Origin: CAWCPR01 sp963797475
GTDB taxonomy: Bacteria; Chloroflexota; Anaerolineae; Anaerolineales; UBA4823
Length of the DNA: 64,000 nucleotides
NCBI GenBank assembly: GCA_963797475.1
Contig: CAWCPR010000001.1
Coordinates: 1,364,001 to 1,428,000, forward strand
Reading direction: 5' to 3'
Shown: positions 1 to 8,638 of the stretch, one piece after another
How positions within the stretch are numbered: position 1 is the first letter of the stretch
How the letters are laid out: each line of letters starts with the position of its first letter
Translations under genes and position numbers: made by a program
Notes under the pieces: generated by a model
Seen by the model: only the letters and a program-made list of their open reading frames with translations
What the model was told of the DNA's origin: nothing
Databases searched by the model: none

Positions 1-61
1 CCACAAAAGCAGCTAACAGGAATAACACCAGGAGAATCTTTGTTCGAAAGTGAGGTTTCAT
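1..61 (-). CDS. N-terminus of an exported protein (partial, runs off the left edge)
   Basis: An ATG on the minus strand at 61 opens a frame that stays open to the window edge. It encodes about 20 residues: a short basic start (MKPHFRTK) followed by a hydrophobic run (ILLVLFLLAAFV), which looks like a signal peptide or first membrane anchor. The start lies 37 bases after the stop of the TadE-like gene on the same strand, so the two are probably co-transcribed. Possibly another pilus-type or secreted component, but too little is visible to name it. Confidence 0.55.
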   Translation of the reverse strand, partial: MKPHFRTKILLVLFLLAAFV

Positions 62-98
62 ATCTCAATCGTGAGAATGGTTTTTTAGCCTTGAGTTT

Positions 99-1223
99 TT
101 AATTGGCCACATCGACGGAAATGGGGTTGCAGTTTTCTCTGTCGAAGGTCACTTCAATGGTGTGAATCACGCCTTTCTTCAAGCGGTTTTCGTAAGTCAG
201 CACCATCCAGGCCTCCGAGAAGCTGCCGGTCCAATCTGGCTCAACAATTACGGGCGGATTGTCCCATGGCCCGGGAGGATTAATATCCAAGAAGGTCAGG
301 GACTTCAGCGTTTGGTTGTAACCTTGGGTCTCCCAATCCACTCGGATCTGTGTGATCCCTATTTCTTGTTCTGGAGACAGGTTGGTGATCTTCCAGCTAA
401 TTTTCTTCTCGTCTTCTATTTTTATAATGCTGCCCTGAGGGCACATAGGGGTCGCGGTTGGGGTCGGCGTATTGGTGCTGGTTGGCGTTGGCGATGGGCC
501 TTCTGTAGGAGTTGGTGTTTCAGTAGGCGTCGCGGTATCGGTTGGGGTTGGCGTGAAGGTATCCGTTGGGGTCGGCGTGAAGGTATCCGTCGGCTTCGGC
601 GTCCGTGTCGGGATCGGCGGAATTGGTGTATCGGTCGGTGTCGGCGGAATTGGTGTATCGGTTGGGGTCGGCGGAATTGGTGTATCGGTCGGCGGAATTG
701 CTGTGCTGGTATTGGTTGGGTAGGGCGATGGAGGCGTCCCCTCGATGGTGACGTCTTTCAAGATTGTTCTGGCGGTCGTTGAATTGATTGGGAACGCCGC
801 TACTTTCACGAGCGGCAAGATCGGTTGGTAACTGGCGACAATTTGCACAACCAGGCGGTCTCCGAGATTGACCGGCTGGTCTGCCGGACAGCTCTTCGCG
901 AAAACAACCGTATTCGGCCCGTGATCGTAAGAGATAAGAATATCCTCATCGCGAATCCCAGCCAGACCGCCTAAACGTTTCGCCGCATCCCGAATCCCAT
1001 CACAATCCTGGTAGTGCGGCTGGTTGTCTTTGGCTTGCCCGGCAGCGGAACCGTAGCGGGCAGCTTCCCGGCTGGCTGTGAGCGTGGAACTGTAAATAAA
1101 CAGCAGCCTGCCCAATTCAATGACTCCGAAAATAAGAAGCAAAAGAAGTGGAATGATTAGAGCAAACTCCACCATGCCTTGCGCCTTTGCCGATCCAGTT
1201 GTTTTCCTTAACCAAACAATCAT
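99..1223 (-). CDS. TadE-like pseudopilin protein with Pro/Thr linker and C-terminal domain
   Basis: The protein has 374 residues. Residues 13-60 match the TadE-like pattern: a short basic N-terminus, the segment QGMVEFALIIPLLLLLIFG with its Glu followed by a membrane helix, then an SREAARYG-type sequence. TadE-like proteins are minor pseudopilins or anchored envelope proteins of the Tad (Flp) system. An extracytoplasmic part (about 60-165) is followed by a Pro/Thr linker of roughly 95 residues made of repeated PTDTPIPPT and PTDTFTPT units. A compact C-terminal domain (about 260-374) with two Cys residues ends the protein; I do not recognise that domain. The long linker suggests it is held away from the cell surface. 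It lies downstream of the sigma factor and DUF5667-like genes after a 277-base gap. A CpaE-like protein elsewhere in the window (30.7 kb) would fit the same machinery. Confidence 0.8.
   Translation of the reverse strand: MIVWLRKTTGSAKAQGMVEFALIIPLLLLLIFGVIELGRLLFIYSSTLTASREAARYGSAAGQAKDNQPHYQDCDGIRDAAKRLGGLAGIRDEDILISYDHGPNTVVFAKSCPADQPVNLGDRLVVQIVASYQPILPLVKVAAFPINSTTARTILKDVTIEGTPPSPYPTNTSTAIPPTDTPIPPTPTDTPIPPTPTDTPIPPIPTRTPKPTDTFTPTPTDTFTPTPTDTATPTETPTPTEGPSPTPTSTNTPTPTATPMCPQGSIIKIEDEKKISWKITNLSPEQEIGITQIRVDWETQGYNQTLKSLTFLDINPPGPWDNPPVIVEPDWTGSFSEAWMVLTYENRLKKGVIHTIEVTFDRENCNPISVDVAN
446..731 (-). repeat. In-frame tandem repeats encoding the Pro/Thr linker
   Basis: Repeats of about 24 and 27 bases inside the TadE-like gene encode PTPTDTFT and PTDTPIPPT units. 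The cluster at about 600-700 is the most regular, with near-identical copies of a GGCGGAATTGGTGTATCGGT core. Copy number is likely to vary between strains. Confidence 0.8.
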
Positions 1224-1500
1224 TCCGATCTTCCCTTAAAACTGGAATACCCTGCCAGAGCTCTTTTCAACACAGGATATATTAAGATCTCGCTAAGGTA
1301 AACGAAAAAAAGAAGTAAAAATTACAATCTTCGTTGATAAATAATGGAAACTTACAATATCGATAGGGCCTTCCTCGCTAAATATCGCCTCTTCCCCTAT
1401 TTTGATGAATCTCTGGAGACTGCGGCGTAGCCCAACACATTAAAAACGAAAAGGCGGCTCATTAAGAGTAGCCTACCACAAGAATACCAGGAAATTCTGG
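1224..1500. other. Intergenic region between DUF5667-like and TadE-like genes
   Basis: 277 bases without a credible gene. A weak hairpin at about 1450-1476 (AGGC...GCCT arms with internal mismatches) is followed on the minus strand by a T-rich stretch and may terminate the DUF5667-like transcript. The remainder is AT-rich and could hold the TadE-like promoter, but I see no clear -35/-10 pair. Confidence 0.35.
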
Positions 1501-1593
1501 TCACGGCTTTTCAGTCGGCTTAGGTTTCCTGGTTGGCTTAGGCTTCTTGGTAGGTTTGGGTTTCTTGGTTGCTTTGGGTTTCTTCGTAGGCCT
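1501..1593 (-). repeat. Lys-Pro-Thr repeat tail
   Basis: Five imperfect in-frame copies of a roughly 18-21 base unit encode KKPKPT-type heptads at the extreme C-terminus of the DUF5667-like protein. The result is a strongly basic extracytoplasmic tail that could contact acidic surface polymers. Confidence 0.75.
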
Positions 1594-2637
1594 GTTACCA
1601 TTTGTTGGGTGCGGCGTTTTGGTAACTTCCTCCTGGAAAGAAGTAGCTGGGGAAGTACCTGGCCCTGCAATCGCCGGGACAGTGGGCGTCACCCCTACCA
1701 GGGTAGGCGCCGGTGTGGATGACACACTGGGAGATCCACTTCCTGCGGATGTAGAAGTAACGGTGGGATCCGGAGAGGCGGTAGGGCTGGGTGTGGCGGT
1801 CGCCAGAAGATCAGCGGCCAGGGTAGGCGTCGCAGTAGCCAGGGTCAATACTTCCTCGACCTGCGCAAGGCCTAGCTGAGAGGCATTCATAACCTGTTCA
1901 AATTGCTGCTTCGCTGGCTCTGGCGCCGTACCGGCAAAGTTTGCCGCCATTCTCGTTTGCGCTGCCAGTGTAACCCTTAAATTACCTCCCAGGGCAGCGC
2001 CTCGACCTGGATTTTGACGCGTCAGATCGTCCAAAATTTCTACTGCCCGATCGATATGTCCCTCAAAGTTCTTCGCTGTCACAGACAGCTCCGTGTAACG
2101 ATCATTCTGCGCCAGAGATTTTAATTCTATTAATCGTCTTTGTGCATACTCGAGATGCAGCTCTGCATCCCGTTCGGGATTGGTGGTCACCGCCAATGAA
2201 ACATCTTCCAGCCCCAATTTAATCGGATAAAAAGCGTCGCCGGGTAGTGAAGCTTGCCAGGCCTGGGAGGCGCTGCGGCCCCCGCCAACCAGGAAAAAGA
2301 GTAGGAGGACAGCAAAGGCGAGCCCGAAGGCCAGCTTTTTCCGCCCGAACAGATGCGAGAGCCAGGTTGGGCTCGCTCCGCGCTCAATCCTCTGGGTTTT
2401 ATCCTCGTTAATCTTTTGAAGCAGCCTGTTACGCGAGCTTGAGACAAAGCCCGGTCGTGGATCCAGAGCGCTGCTCCTCTGCCTGATCCACAGGGCTGCT
2501 TCCAGGTCTGGACGTAAGGCGTCGGCTAAGTCCGGAAAGTCATCCAGCACTGCGGCGATCGTCTCTCCATCGTTTTCAAGACGCTCCAGGCAGTTTTGCA
2601 GAATAACTTCAAACTCCGCTTGTTCCATGTTATCCAT
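1501..2637 (-). CDS. DUF5667-like membrane protein, candidate anti-sigma partner
   Basis: The protein has 378 residues. A cytoplasmic N-terminus of about 95 residues contains an FPDLADALRPDLEAALWI segment, which in related proteins follows the sigma factor gene as a zinc-free anti-sigma-like region. One membrane helix lies at about 98-120. An outer helical region (about 125-265) carries the DUF5667 signature (SLPGDAFYPIKLGLEDVSL, then HLEYAQRRLIELKSL). A Thr/Pro/Ala linker follows, and the protein ends in a basic tail of KPKPTKK-type repeats. It starts 7 bases after the stop of the ECF sigma factor gene, so the two form an operon. That arrangement suggests it senses an envelope signal and controls the sigma factor. 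The family link is recognised; the anti-sigma role is inferred from position. Confidence 0.75.
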   Translation of the reverse strand: MDNMEQAEFEVILQNCLERLENDGETIAAVLDDFPDLADALRPDLEAALWIRQRSSALDPRPGFVSSSRNRLLQKINEDKTQRIERGASPTWLSHLFGRKKLAFGLAFAVLLLFFLVGGGRSASQAWQASLPGDAFYPIKLGLEDVSLAVTTNPERDAELHLEYAQRRLIELKSLAQNDRYTELSVTAKNFEGHIDRAVEILDDLTRQNPGRGAALGGNLRVTLAAQTRMAANFAGTAPEPAKQQFEQVMNASQLGLAQVEEVLTLATATPTLAADLLATATPSPTASPDPTVTSTSAGSGSPSVSSTPAPTLVGVTPTVPAIAGPGTSPATSFQEEVTKTPHPTNGNRPTKKPKATKKPKPTKKPKPTRKPKPTEKP

Positions 2638-2644
2638 TCGCCGC

Positions 2645-3217
2645 TCACCTCTCCAACAATTTTCTCAATGCTGCCAGAGCCCTGTGCTGCAAGACACGAA
2701 CTCCTCCAACGGACTTCCCCATCACCTGGGCGGTCTCATCCGGTGACAGATCATGTAAAAAGCGCAGCTCCAACACAACCCGGTAATCCTCGTGCAATTT
2801 GGCGAGCACGTCCCGCAATTCTTTGTGTTCTATCCCAAGGGCGTACATTTCAGCAGGATCCGGGTTTTCATCTACAATATCAATGACATGATCTTCAACT
2901 GAAAGGTCCTGCTTTTTATGTTGCGACCGGCGGTAGAAATCAATTATCGAGTTGCGAGCAACCTGAAACAGGTAGGCGACAAAAGGAGCACCCTGTTCAC
3001 GGTAGTCCGGTAACGACTTCCATACCCGGACAAATACTTCCTCAGTCAAGTCCTCCGCATCCAGACGATTGTCCAGACGAGAATAAACAAACCGAAAAAT
3101 AGTCTGGGCATAGCGCTCGTAAAGAGTCCCAAACGCATCTTTATCTCCATTTTGAGCTTTTTGGATGAGCTGGGTATCAACCTTACGGTGATCTTCAGCT
3201 CCTTGCCCAGCGACCAT
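2645..3217 (-). CDS. RNA polymerase sigma factor, ECF type
   Basis: The protein has 190 residues, the usual ECF length. Region 2 is at about 20-95 (DAFGTLYERYAQTIFRFVYS, then DAEDLTEEVFVRVWKSLPDY) and region 4 at about 130-188 (helix-turn-helix around LSPDETAQVMGKSVGGVRVL). It directs RNA polymerase to a small regulon, probably of envelope genes. The gene is followed after 7 bases by the DUF5667-like membrane protein, the usual sigma/anti-sigma layout. The ATG at 3217 is in good context. A promoter TTGTGA-N17-TATACT lies just upstream on the same strand. Confidence 0.92.
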   Translation of the reverse strand: MVAGQGAEDHRKVDTQLIQKAQNGDKDAFGTLYERYAQTIFRFVYSRLDNRLDAEDLTEEVFVRVWKSLPDYREQGAPFVAYLFQVARNSIIDFYRRSQHKKQDLSVEDHVIDIVDENPDPAEMYALGIEHKELRDVLAKLHEDYRVVLELRFLHDLSPDETAQVMGKSVGGVRVLQHRALAALRKLLER

Positions 3218-3271
3218 TGGATCTACCTTAATGAACGCAGAACCTCACTTTTTGTTACATTTTCTCAGGAC

Positions 3272-3300
3272 AGTATACTTGTTCGCACACCACTTCACAA
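3272..3300 (-). promoter_or_regulatory. Candidate promoter of the ECF sigma operon
   Basis: On the minus strand the -35 TTGTGA (3300-3295) and -10 TATACT (3277-3272) are separated by 17 bases. They lie about 55 bases before the sigma factor start. Confidence 0.5.
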
Positions 3301-3323
3301 CCGGTACGCGATTATAAATCTGT

Positions 3324-3329
3324 TAGAAT
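3324..3329 (+). promoter_or_regulatory. Extended -10 element, probably leaderless transcript
   Basis: TAGAAT preceded by TGT (TGn extended -10). The ATG of the following gene is 9 bases after the hexamer, which would place transcription start at or next to the start codon. No clear -35 is visible. Confidence 0.5.
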
Positions 3330-3338
3330 CGAGAATTT

Positions 3339-4733
3339 ATGAAACCTTTCCATCTCCGTGTAATGGGCCTGGCGCTGATGTTGGCAGGGGTGGCGCTGTT
3401 GGCGCTGGGAATGCGTAAAACGATCACGCTGCAGATCGACGGCGAGCAAAAAGAACTGGAAACATCGGCATTTACCGTCGGAGAATTCCTGCGGGCAGCC
3501 GGAATTACCCTGTCTCCCGGAGATATTTTAGCGCCAGAACCCGGCCACTGGTTGGTGGAAGGCGATGTTGTCCGGCTGCGACATGCTGCCCAAATATATA
3601 TCCAGTCTGACGGAACCTCTCGACGACTGGCAAGCGCTGAGCGCCTGCCCGCCAATCTGCTCGCCCTGGCTGGTATATCCCTTTTCCCAGGGGATATTAT
3701 CCTGGCGGACGGTCGCCAGGTGGCCCCAGGCCAACTGCTGCCCCACGCCTCTACCCACAGCTTGCAGGTTCGCCGGGCGGTTAAAGTGGATCTCCATACG
3801 GGCACACAAGCCAGCGTTTTCTACACCACCGCCGCAACCCTTGGCCAGGCGCTTTCCCAGGAGGGGGTGAACTTAAGCCCGGCCGACAAGCTCGACCCCC
3901 CGCCGGACACAGTTTTGTCCCTTACCAACCGGCAGCCGCCGATGGAAGTCACGCTGAAGCGCTCACAGGATGTAGCCATCCGGTATAAAGAAGGACAAAT
4001 ACAGATTCGCACCAGCGCTCTCACGGTTGGCGAAGCCCTGGCCGAGGCCGGATTGGCGCTGCAAGGGCTGGATTACAGCCAGCCAGATGCTGCTGACCCG
4101 CTCCCTGCCAGCGGACCGATCCGCCTGGTGCGCGTTCAAGAGCGGGTTGATGTAGAACAAGAGCCCATACCCTTTGAAACCGAGCGGCAGCCCTCTGCCG
4201 ATGTCGAACTGGACTCGCAGAGTATCCTCCAGGCCGGCAAGTACGGGACAAAAGCGCGCAGCGTGCGCATTCGCTTTGAGGATGGGGCCGAAGTTTCCAG
4301 AACGGTGGAGGGGGAATGGATCGCCCAGCAGCCGGTAAAACAAATCGTGGGATATGGCACCAAAATCGTCGTACAGAGCCTGGATACGCCAGATGGCCCC
4401 ATTCAATATTGGCGCGCCGTCAGCATGTATGCGACTTCTTATTCACCCTGCCGCATCTTTAAAGATCGCTGTGATTCTTATACGGCCAGCGGCGCCACAC
4501 TGAAGAAAGGCATCGCGGCAATGACAGCTACCTGGTACCGTTACAGCGGCGGAGACCAGGTGTATGTGCCCGGTTATGGCGTGGCGACAGTCGCGGATGT
4601 TGGCGGCGGAATCCCGGGCCGTTATTGGATCGACCTGGGTTACAGCGAAGAGGATTACGTTTCCTGGCACCAGAATGTGACGGTTTACTTTCTGGCCCCC
4701 GTACCCCAGAACATCCTGTGGGTGCTCCCCTGA
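3339..4733 (+). CDS. YabE-like secreted protein: DUF348 repeats, G5 domain, 3D domain
   Basis: The protein has 464 residues. A single N-terminal hydrophobic segment (about 7-25) exports or anchors it. Four DUF348-like units follow (about 28-70, 85-127, 145-188, 200-248), each with a TVGEFLRAAGITLSPGD-type core. Next comes a G5-like domain (about 265-345), and a 3D domain at about 365-460 (MYATSYSPC, VYVPGYGVATVADVGGG, YWIDLGYS). The architecture matches YabE and Rpf/Sps-type cell-wall proteins; the 3D domain resembles lytic transglycosylase MltA-like barrels and acts on peptidoglycan. Two of the three signature Asp residues are present. The first, usually in AVDP, is replaced by an AMTAT stretch. 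It likely helps remodel the wall. Confidence 0.85.
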   Translation: MKPFHLRVMGLALMLAGVALLALGMRKTITLQIDGEQKELETSAFTVGEFLRAAGITLSPGDILAPEPGHWLVEGDVVRLRHAAQIYIQSDGTSRRLASAERLPANLLALAGISLFPGDIILADGRQVAPGQLLPHASTHSLQVRRAVKVDLHTGTQASVFYTTAATLGQALSQEGVNLSPADKLDPPPDTVLSLTNRQPPMEVTLKRSQDVAIRYKEGQIQIRTSALTVGEALAEAGLALQGLDYSQPDAADPLPASGPIRLVRVQERVDVEQEPIPFETERQPSADVELDSQSILQAGKYGTKARSVRIRFEDGAEVSRTVEGEWIAQQPVKQIVGYGTKIVVQSLDTPDGPIQYWRAVSMYATSYSPCRIFKDRCDSYTASGATLKKGIAAMTATWYRYSGGDQVYVPGYGVATVADVGGGIPGRYWIDLGYSEEDYVSWHQNVTVYFLAPVPQNILWVLP

Positions 4734-4790
4734 GGTAGCCTGCCATCCACAGGAAAAATTGTCCACCCACTGTAATATCACAGCGACCCT

Positions 4791-6143
4791 ATGCAGCCAG
4801 AGATCGAAACGCCGCCCTCCAAGGAATTGAGCGCCAATCCCCAACTCAGCCGTCCCTTTTGGGCTGGCTGGCCTGCGCCTTTCAACCGGGCCGCGGCCCT
4901 GTTCACCGGGCAAGGCGCCCGTGAAGGCTACCTGGCAGCTATCGACCAGGGATTAATCAGCGTGGCGAATTTTGTCGCTACCATCATCCTGGCGCGCCTG
5001 GTCAGCCCCACCGAGCTGGGCGTATACGGCGTGGGCTTTACGTCCCTGCGCCTTTTCCGTTCAATCCAGGAAGGCATCACCATCCAGCCCCTGAACGCCT
5101 TTGGGCCGGGGATGAGCGCCGCAGATTTCAAAAGCTACGCTTCCAGCACCAGCATTTTTCAAGCCATCCTGGCGCTTGCGACCGCGGCGGTCGTTGCGTT
5201 GTGCGGCTGGGCACTGACAGCCTTAGGAAATGACACTGCCGGGCCAACCCTGTTCGCGCTTTGGTTCCCGATCTTGTTTTGGCAGCTCCAGGAGTATATC
5301 CGCCGTATCCTTTATACGCGCAGTGAAGTGTTCAACGCGGTTGTCAATACCGGCCTGGCGAACATTGTGCGGATTGGTTTGCTGGTTTGGTGGGCTACCC
5401 ATGCCAGGCTGAATGGCATCGCGGGCTTAGACGCCATCGCCTGGGGATCCCTGGCTGCCCTGCTGCCCGGCCTCTGGCAAACTCGCGCTTATTGGACACG
5501 CCCGGTGGTAAGTCTGAAAGAAACCTGGCGTCGGAATTGGGATTTCGGCCGCTGGGTGTTGGGCGGCACGGTGGCAAACTGGATCTCGGTTGAGTTTTAC
5601 CCCATCCTGACCGCCGGGATGATCAGCTTCGCCGCGGCCGGGGCATACCGTGCGCTGCAAAACCTCGTCGCGCCCATCCATTTACTGCTCAGGGCGACAG
5701 ACACATTCCTGACGCCGCGCGCCGCCAGACTCTACGACCAACAGGGAAGGCCGGCCTTATTTCGCACCTTGCGGCTCACGTACCTGGTAGCTGGCATCCC
5801 AATCCTGGGCTTCCTGGGCATCGCAATCCTGTTCCCAGCCGGGCTGCTGCATGCCCTGTACGGAGACACTTACCTGCCGTACAGCCGCGGTGTGGTGCTG
5901 ATGGCGGTATTTTACGGGCTGTGGTTTGCCTATTGGCCGCTGCAGACAGCGCTTAAGGCGGCTCGCATCAGCCGCCCGATCTTCGTCGCCAACCTGGCGG
6001 CGACGGCGGTAATGTTTACCGCCGGAATCTGGATGATAAACCGCTGGGGGGTTTTTGGTACGATCGGCGGGCAGGCGCTGAACGCTCTGATCGTCAGCCT
6101 GATCCTTTGGGTAGCCTGGTGGGGCGCCACCCGCCGCCGTTGA
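4791..6143 (+). CDS. Polysaccharide flippase (oligosaccharide exporter, MOP superfamily)
   Basis: The protein has 450 residues with 12 or more predicted membrane helices. After a short Pro-rich cytoplasmic start, the first helices carry the family pattern DQGLISVANFVATIILARLVSPTELGVYG (given here in parts: DQGLISVANF and LARLVSPTELG). Members move lipid-linked oligosaccharides from the inner to the outer face of the membrane. The gene is 57 bases after the YabE-like gene and meets a sugar transferase tail to tail. The pairing of a flippase with an initiating sugar transferase suggests surface glycan assembly. Confidence 0.85.
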   Translation: MQPEIETPPSKELSANPQLSRPFWAGWPAPFNRAAALFTGQGAREGYLAAIDQGLISVANFVATIILARLVSPTELGVYGVGFTSLRLFRSIQEGITIQPLNAFGPGMSAADFKSYASSTSIFQAILALATAAVVALCGWALTALGNDTAGPTLFALWFPILFWQLQEYIRRILYTRSEVFNAVVNTGLANIVRIGLLVWWATHARLNGIAGLDAIAWGSLAALLPGLWQTRAYWTRPVVSLKETWRRNWDFGRWVLGGTVANWISVEFYPILTAGMISFAAAGAYRALQNLVAPIHLLLRATDTFLTPRAARLYDQQGRPALFRTLRLTYLVAGIPILGFLGIAILFPAGLLHALYGDTYLPYSRGVVLMAVFYGLWFAYWPLQTALKAARISRPIFVANLAATAVMFTAGIWMINRWGVFGTIGGQALNALIVSLILWVAWWGATRRR

Positions 6144-6149
6144 AGCAGG

Positions 6150-7286
6150 TTAGTGCAGCAGGCGGCGTGGCAGCCGTCCGCTCCAATTCTCCTGCCAGCG
6201 ATACCAGAAGGTGATCGAAAACGCCAGGAAAATAAGCTTGAGATCGAAACCCAGGCTTGAATAGCGGATGTAAAGGCGGTCGATGCGCAGCTTCTGGCGG
6301 GGCGTCAGATAATAATCTCCGGCAACCTGGGCCAGCCCTGCCAGGCCCGGCAGCACTTTGTGGCGCTCAGCGTACTCAGGCATCTTTTCCAGGTAGCCCT
6401 GCACCAAAACGGTGCGCTGCGGGCGCGGACCTACGAAGCTCATCTCTCCCTTTAAAATGTTGATCAATTGAGGCAGCTCATCCAGGGCCGTCTTCCTCAG
6501 GAGGCGGCCGAAAACCAGGACGCGTTCATCGCCTTTTAGTGAAAGCACCGGCCCGGTATTGGTTTCCGCGCCGGGCACCATGGTTCGGAATTTAAACTGG
6601 CGAAAATTTACCCCGCCCTTGCCCACTGAATTCTTGACAAACAGAATAGGGCCAGGATCCTCAAACCAGATGATCAAGACGCTCAACAGCCATACCGGCG
6701 CCAAGACGACCAAACCCAGCACTGCTATGATCAAATCGAACAGGCGTTTGGCCCAGGGCTGGCGAGGCAGTTTCCCGATGCGCTCTGTGTGAAGCCGTAA
6801 TACCTCTTCCTGGGTTTGTTGGGCCGGGGGCGAATTGTTCTCCCACAAATCTTCATTCATCCCGGTAGCCGCCAGGCCGCCCAGGAAAGCTCCGCATGCG
6901 GAGATCAACACTTCTACCAGGGGAACCCACAATTCGCCTGGGTAAGCGTGCACCGCCAGCAAGATCGCCCAGTGGATGACGGACATTCCGGCGCTGAAAA
7001 GAAACGCCAGGCGGTAGCGCCATTTTCGAAACAAGCCAGTAAAAGCCAACCCCCGTTCGATAGTGACAACCAGGATGGCATGGATGAACAGGATCTCCAG
7101 AGAGCTCCAGGCTAAGACAGGTTTTGTTGCCTGGTGGAAAAGCCTGGTTACAATCATCTGCAAGTGTAGCCAGGCCAGTGCGGCCCAAAGGATGGCGATA
7201 CTCCAGATCAACAGCGCCCGCCAGCTCAACACTGGAGCTGCCTGGCCCGCCGGTTCTTCGCTTGTCCTCATGTAATTTCTGGGCAT
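6150..7286 (-). CDS. Membrane sugar transferase initiating glycan synthesis (WcaJ/WbaP type)
   Basis: I start the gene at the ATG at 7286 (378 residues) because an AAAGG ribosome site sits 6 bases upstream; the frame is open further to 7412. Four N-terminal helices are followed by the bacterial sugar transferase domain (about residue 180 onward): KRLFDLIIAVLGLV, FKFRTM, KTALDELPQLINILKGEMS, FVGPRPQ and LPGLAGLAQV. The enzyme transfers a sugar-1-phosphate to undecaprenyl phosphate, the first step of exopolysaccharide or O-unit synthesis. The N-terminal part is shorter than in WbaP. Its neighbours, a flippase and an LCP protein, belong to the same pathway. Confidence 0.88.
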   Translation of the reverse strand: MPRNYMRTSEEPAGQAAPVLSWRALLIWSIAILWAALAWLHLQMIVTRLFHQATKPVLAWSSLEILFIHAILVVTIERGLAFTGLFRKWRYRLAFLFSAGMSVIHWAILLAVHAYPGELWVPLVEVLISACGAFLGGLAATGMNEDLWENNSPPAQQTQEEVLRLHTERIGKLPRQPWAKRLFDLIIAVLGLVVLAPVWLLSVLIIWFEDPGPILFVKNSVGKGGVNFRQFKFRTMVPGAETNTGPVLSLKGDERVLVFGRLLRKTALDELPQLINILKGEMSFVGPRPQRTVLVQGYLEKMPEYAERHKVLPGLAGLAQVAGDYYLTPRQKLRIDRLYIRYSSLGFDLKLIFLAFSITFWYRWQENWSGRLPRRLLH

Positions 7287-7387
7287 GGCTGCCTTTGAAA
7301 CAGGGCGGATTCTCTTTACTGAAATCGGACTTCGTCCATGCTGGCTCTCCGAATTATACACTAGCGGCCCGCCAGGACGTCCAGTGA

Positions 7388-7393
7388 TATAAT
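7388..7393 (+). promoter_or_regulatory. Extended -10 promoter element of the LCP gene
   Basis: TATAAT preceded by TGA (TGn type) about 52 bases before the LCP start codon. No recognisable -35 at 16-18 bases. Confidence 0.5.
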
Positions 7394-7444
7394 CCTGATC
7401 TGTCCGCCCCATGTCGGCGGAGATATCACTCGCCTAGAGGCAAT

Positions 7445-8638
7445 ATGTCACCCACACGACCCAAACCCAGTTCGAGGCGCAAATTCCTGATTGCAGCCGG
7501 GATCATCCTCGGGATTCTGGTTATCGCTGCCGCCGCCTATTATCCCAAGGCGAAACAACAATGGACAACCCCCTTGGGGCCAGGGTTGGAGCTGCCCACT
7601 TATACGCCGCTGGTGGTCCTCCCGTCCACAGCGACGAATACTGCCATCGCCGTCGCCGCGAACCCGGTCGTTCAGCCGGTTAATTCCGGCCCGCTTAGCA
7701 GCGCGACCGTCGAGGCGCTGCAGCCCACCAGCACAACCACCCCGACGCCCACCCCCAAGCCCTATTGCGGTGGCCCGGCGTCCATGATGATCCTGGGCGT
7801 CGGCGCCGACAACCGGGATAACACCTACCTTTATGGCCTGGGAGATGTCATTCGCATCGCTCGTGTAGATTTCGTGACCCCGAAAGTCTCGGTTCTTTCC
7901 ATTCCGCGCGACTTATGGGTAGAAATCCCCGGGATCAGCGATCATTACGACATCACGCATGGCAAACTAAACCAGTCGTACTTGTATGGCGGCCCAGGAA
8001 TGGGATATTACGACGGCCCGGGCGCGGGACCCGGGTTAATGGCGCGTACCCTTGACCTGAATTTCGGCTTGCGGGTCGACCATTATGGAGCCGTCAACAT
8101 GCAGACTTTTGTAAAAATTGTCGATGCCGTTGGCGGCCTGGATATCAACCTGCCCCACGATGTCGATGGGCGACCGATCGACGATAAAACCGAGGATATG
8201 GGCTATTTCACCGCTGGCGAACATCATTTCACAGGCGAAGAGGCGCTGCGTTTTGCCCGTATTCGCAAAAAATACAACGATTTTACCCGCATGGATAACC
8301 AGAACATGGTGCTTTGTTCGCTGCGCAAGAAGATCCTTAGCCCAACCGTTCTGCCGAAGATCCCCCAGATCATCGCAGCTTTCCAGGATTCGGTGCTCAC
8401 CGACCTTACTCCGGAGCAAATTGGCCAGATGGCTTGCCTGCTGCCGAAGATCGGCCGCGAAAATCTGATTTTCACCAGCCTGCCGCAGGAGATCATGACC
8501 CCCGGGAGAATTTTCAGCCCGATGCAGAAGGATGACACTTTTATCCTGAACGTGGACAACGCAGTAGTGCGCGATTATATTTCTCAATTTGTGGCCGGTA
8601 CGTGGCCCTCACAGCCCGAAGAGCCCACCTGCCCTTGA
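7445..8638 (+). CDS. LCP (LytR-CpsA-Psr) family glycopolymer ligase
   Basis: The protein has 397 residues. One membrane helix lies at about 14-33, followed by a Thr/Pro linker and the LCP domain at about 115-350. Typical LCP segments are present: ILGVGADNRD, SIPRDLWVEIPG with the conserved Arg-Asp, LNQSYLYGG, and ALRFARIRKKYNDFTRMDNQ. LCP enzymes move finished glycopolymers from undecaprenyl pyrophosphate to the cell wall or to surface protein. The stop codon overlaps the start of rsmA (TGATG), so the two are translationally coupled. It probably finishes the glycan started by the neighbouring sugar transferase. Confidence 0.88.
   Translation: MSPTRPKPSSRRKFLIAAGIILGILVIAAAAYYPKAKQQWTTPLGPGLELPTYTPLVVLPSTATNTAIAVAANPVVQPVNSGPLSSATVEALQPTSTTTPTPTPKPYCGGPASMMILGVGADNRDNTYLYGLGDVIRIARVDFVTPKVSVLSIPRDLWVEIPGISDHYDITHGKLNQSYLYGGPGMGYYDGPGAGPGLMARTLDLNFGLRVDHYGAVNMQTFVKIVDAVGGLDINLPHDVDGRPIDDKTEDMGYFTAGEHHFTGEEALRFARIRKKYNDFTRMDNQNMVLCSLRKKILSPTVLPKIPQIIAAFQDSVLTDLTPEQIGQMACLLPKIGRENLIFTSLPQEIMTPGRIFSPMQKDDTFILNVDNAVVRDYISQFVAGTWPSQPEEPTCP

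Noticed and set aside
162..782. Plus-strand frames over the Pro/Thr linker of the TadE-like gene
   Set aside because: They are the reverse reading of the repeats (Gly/Val/Arg-rich) with no family pattern or start signal.
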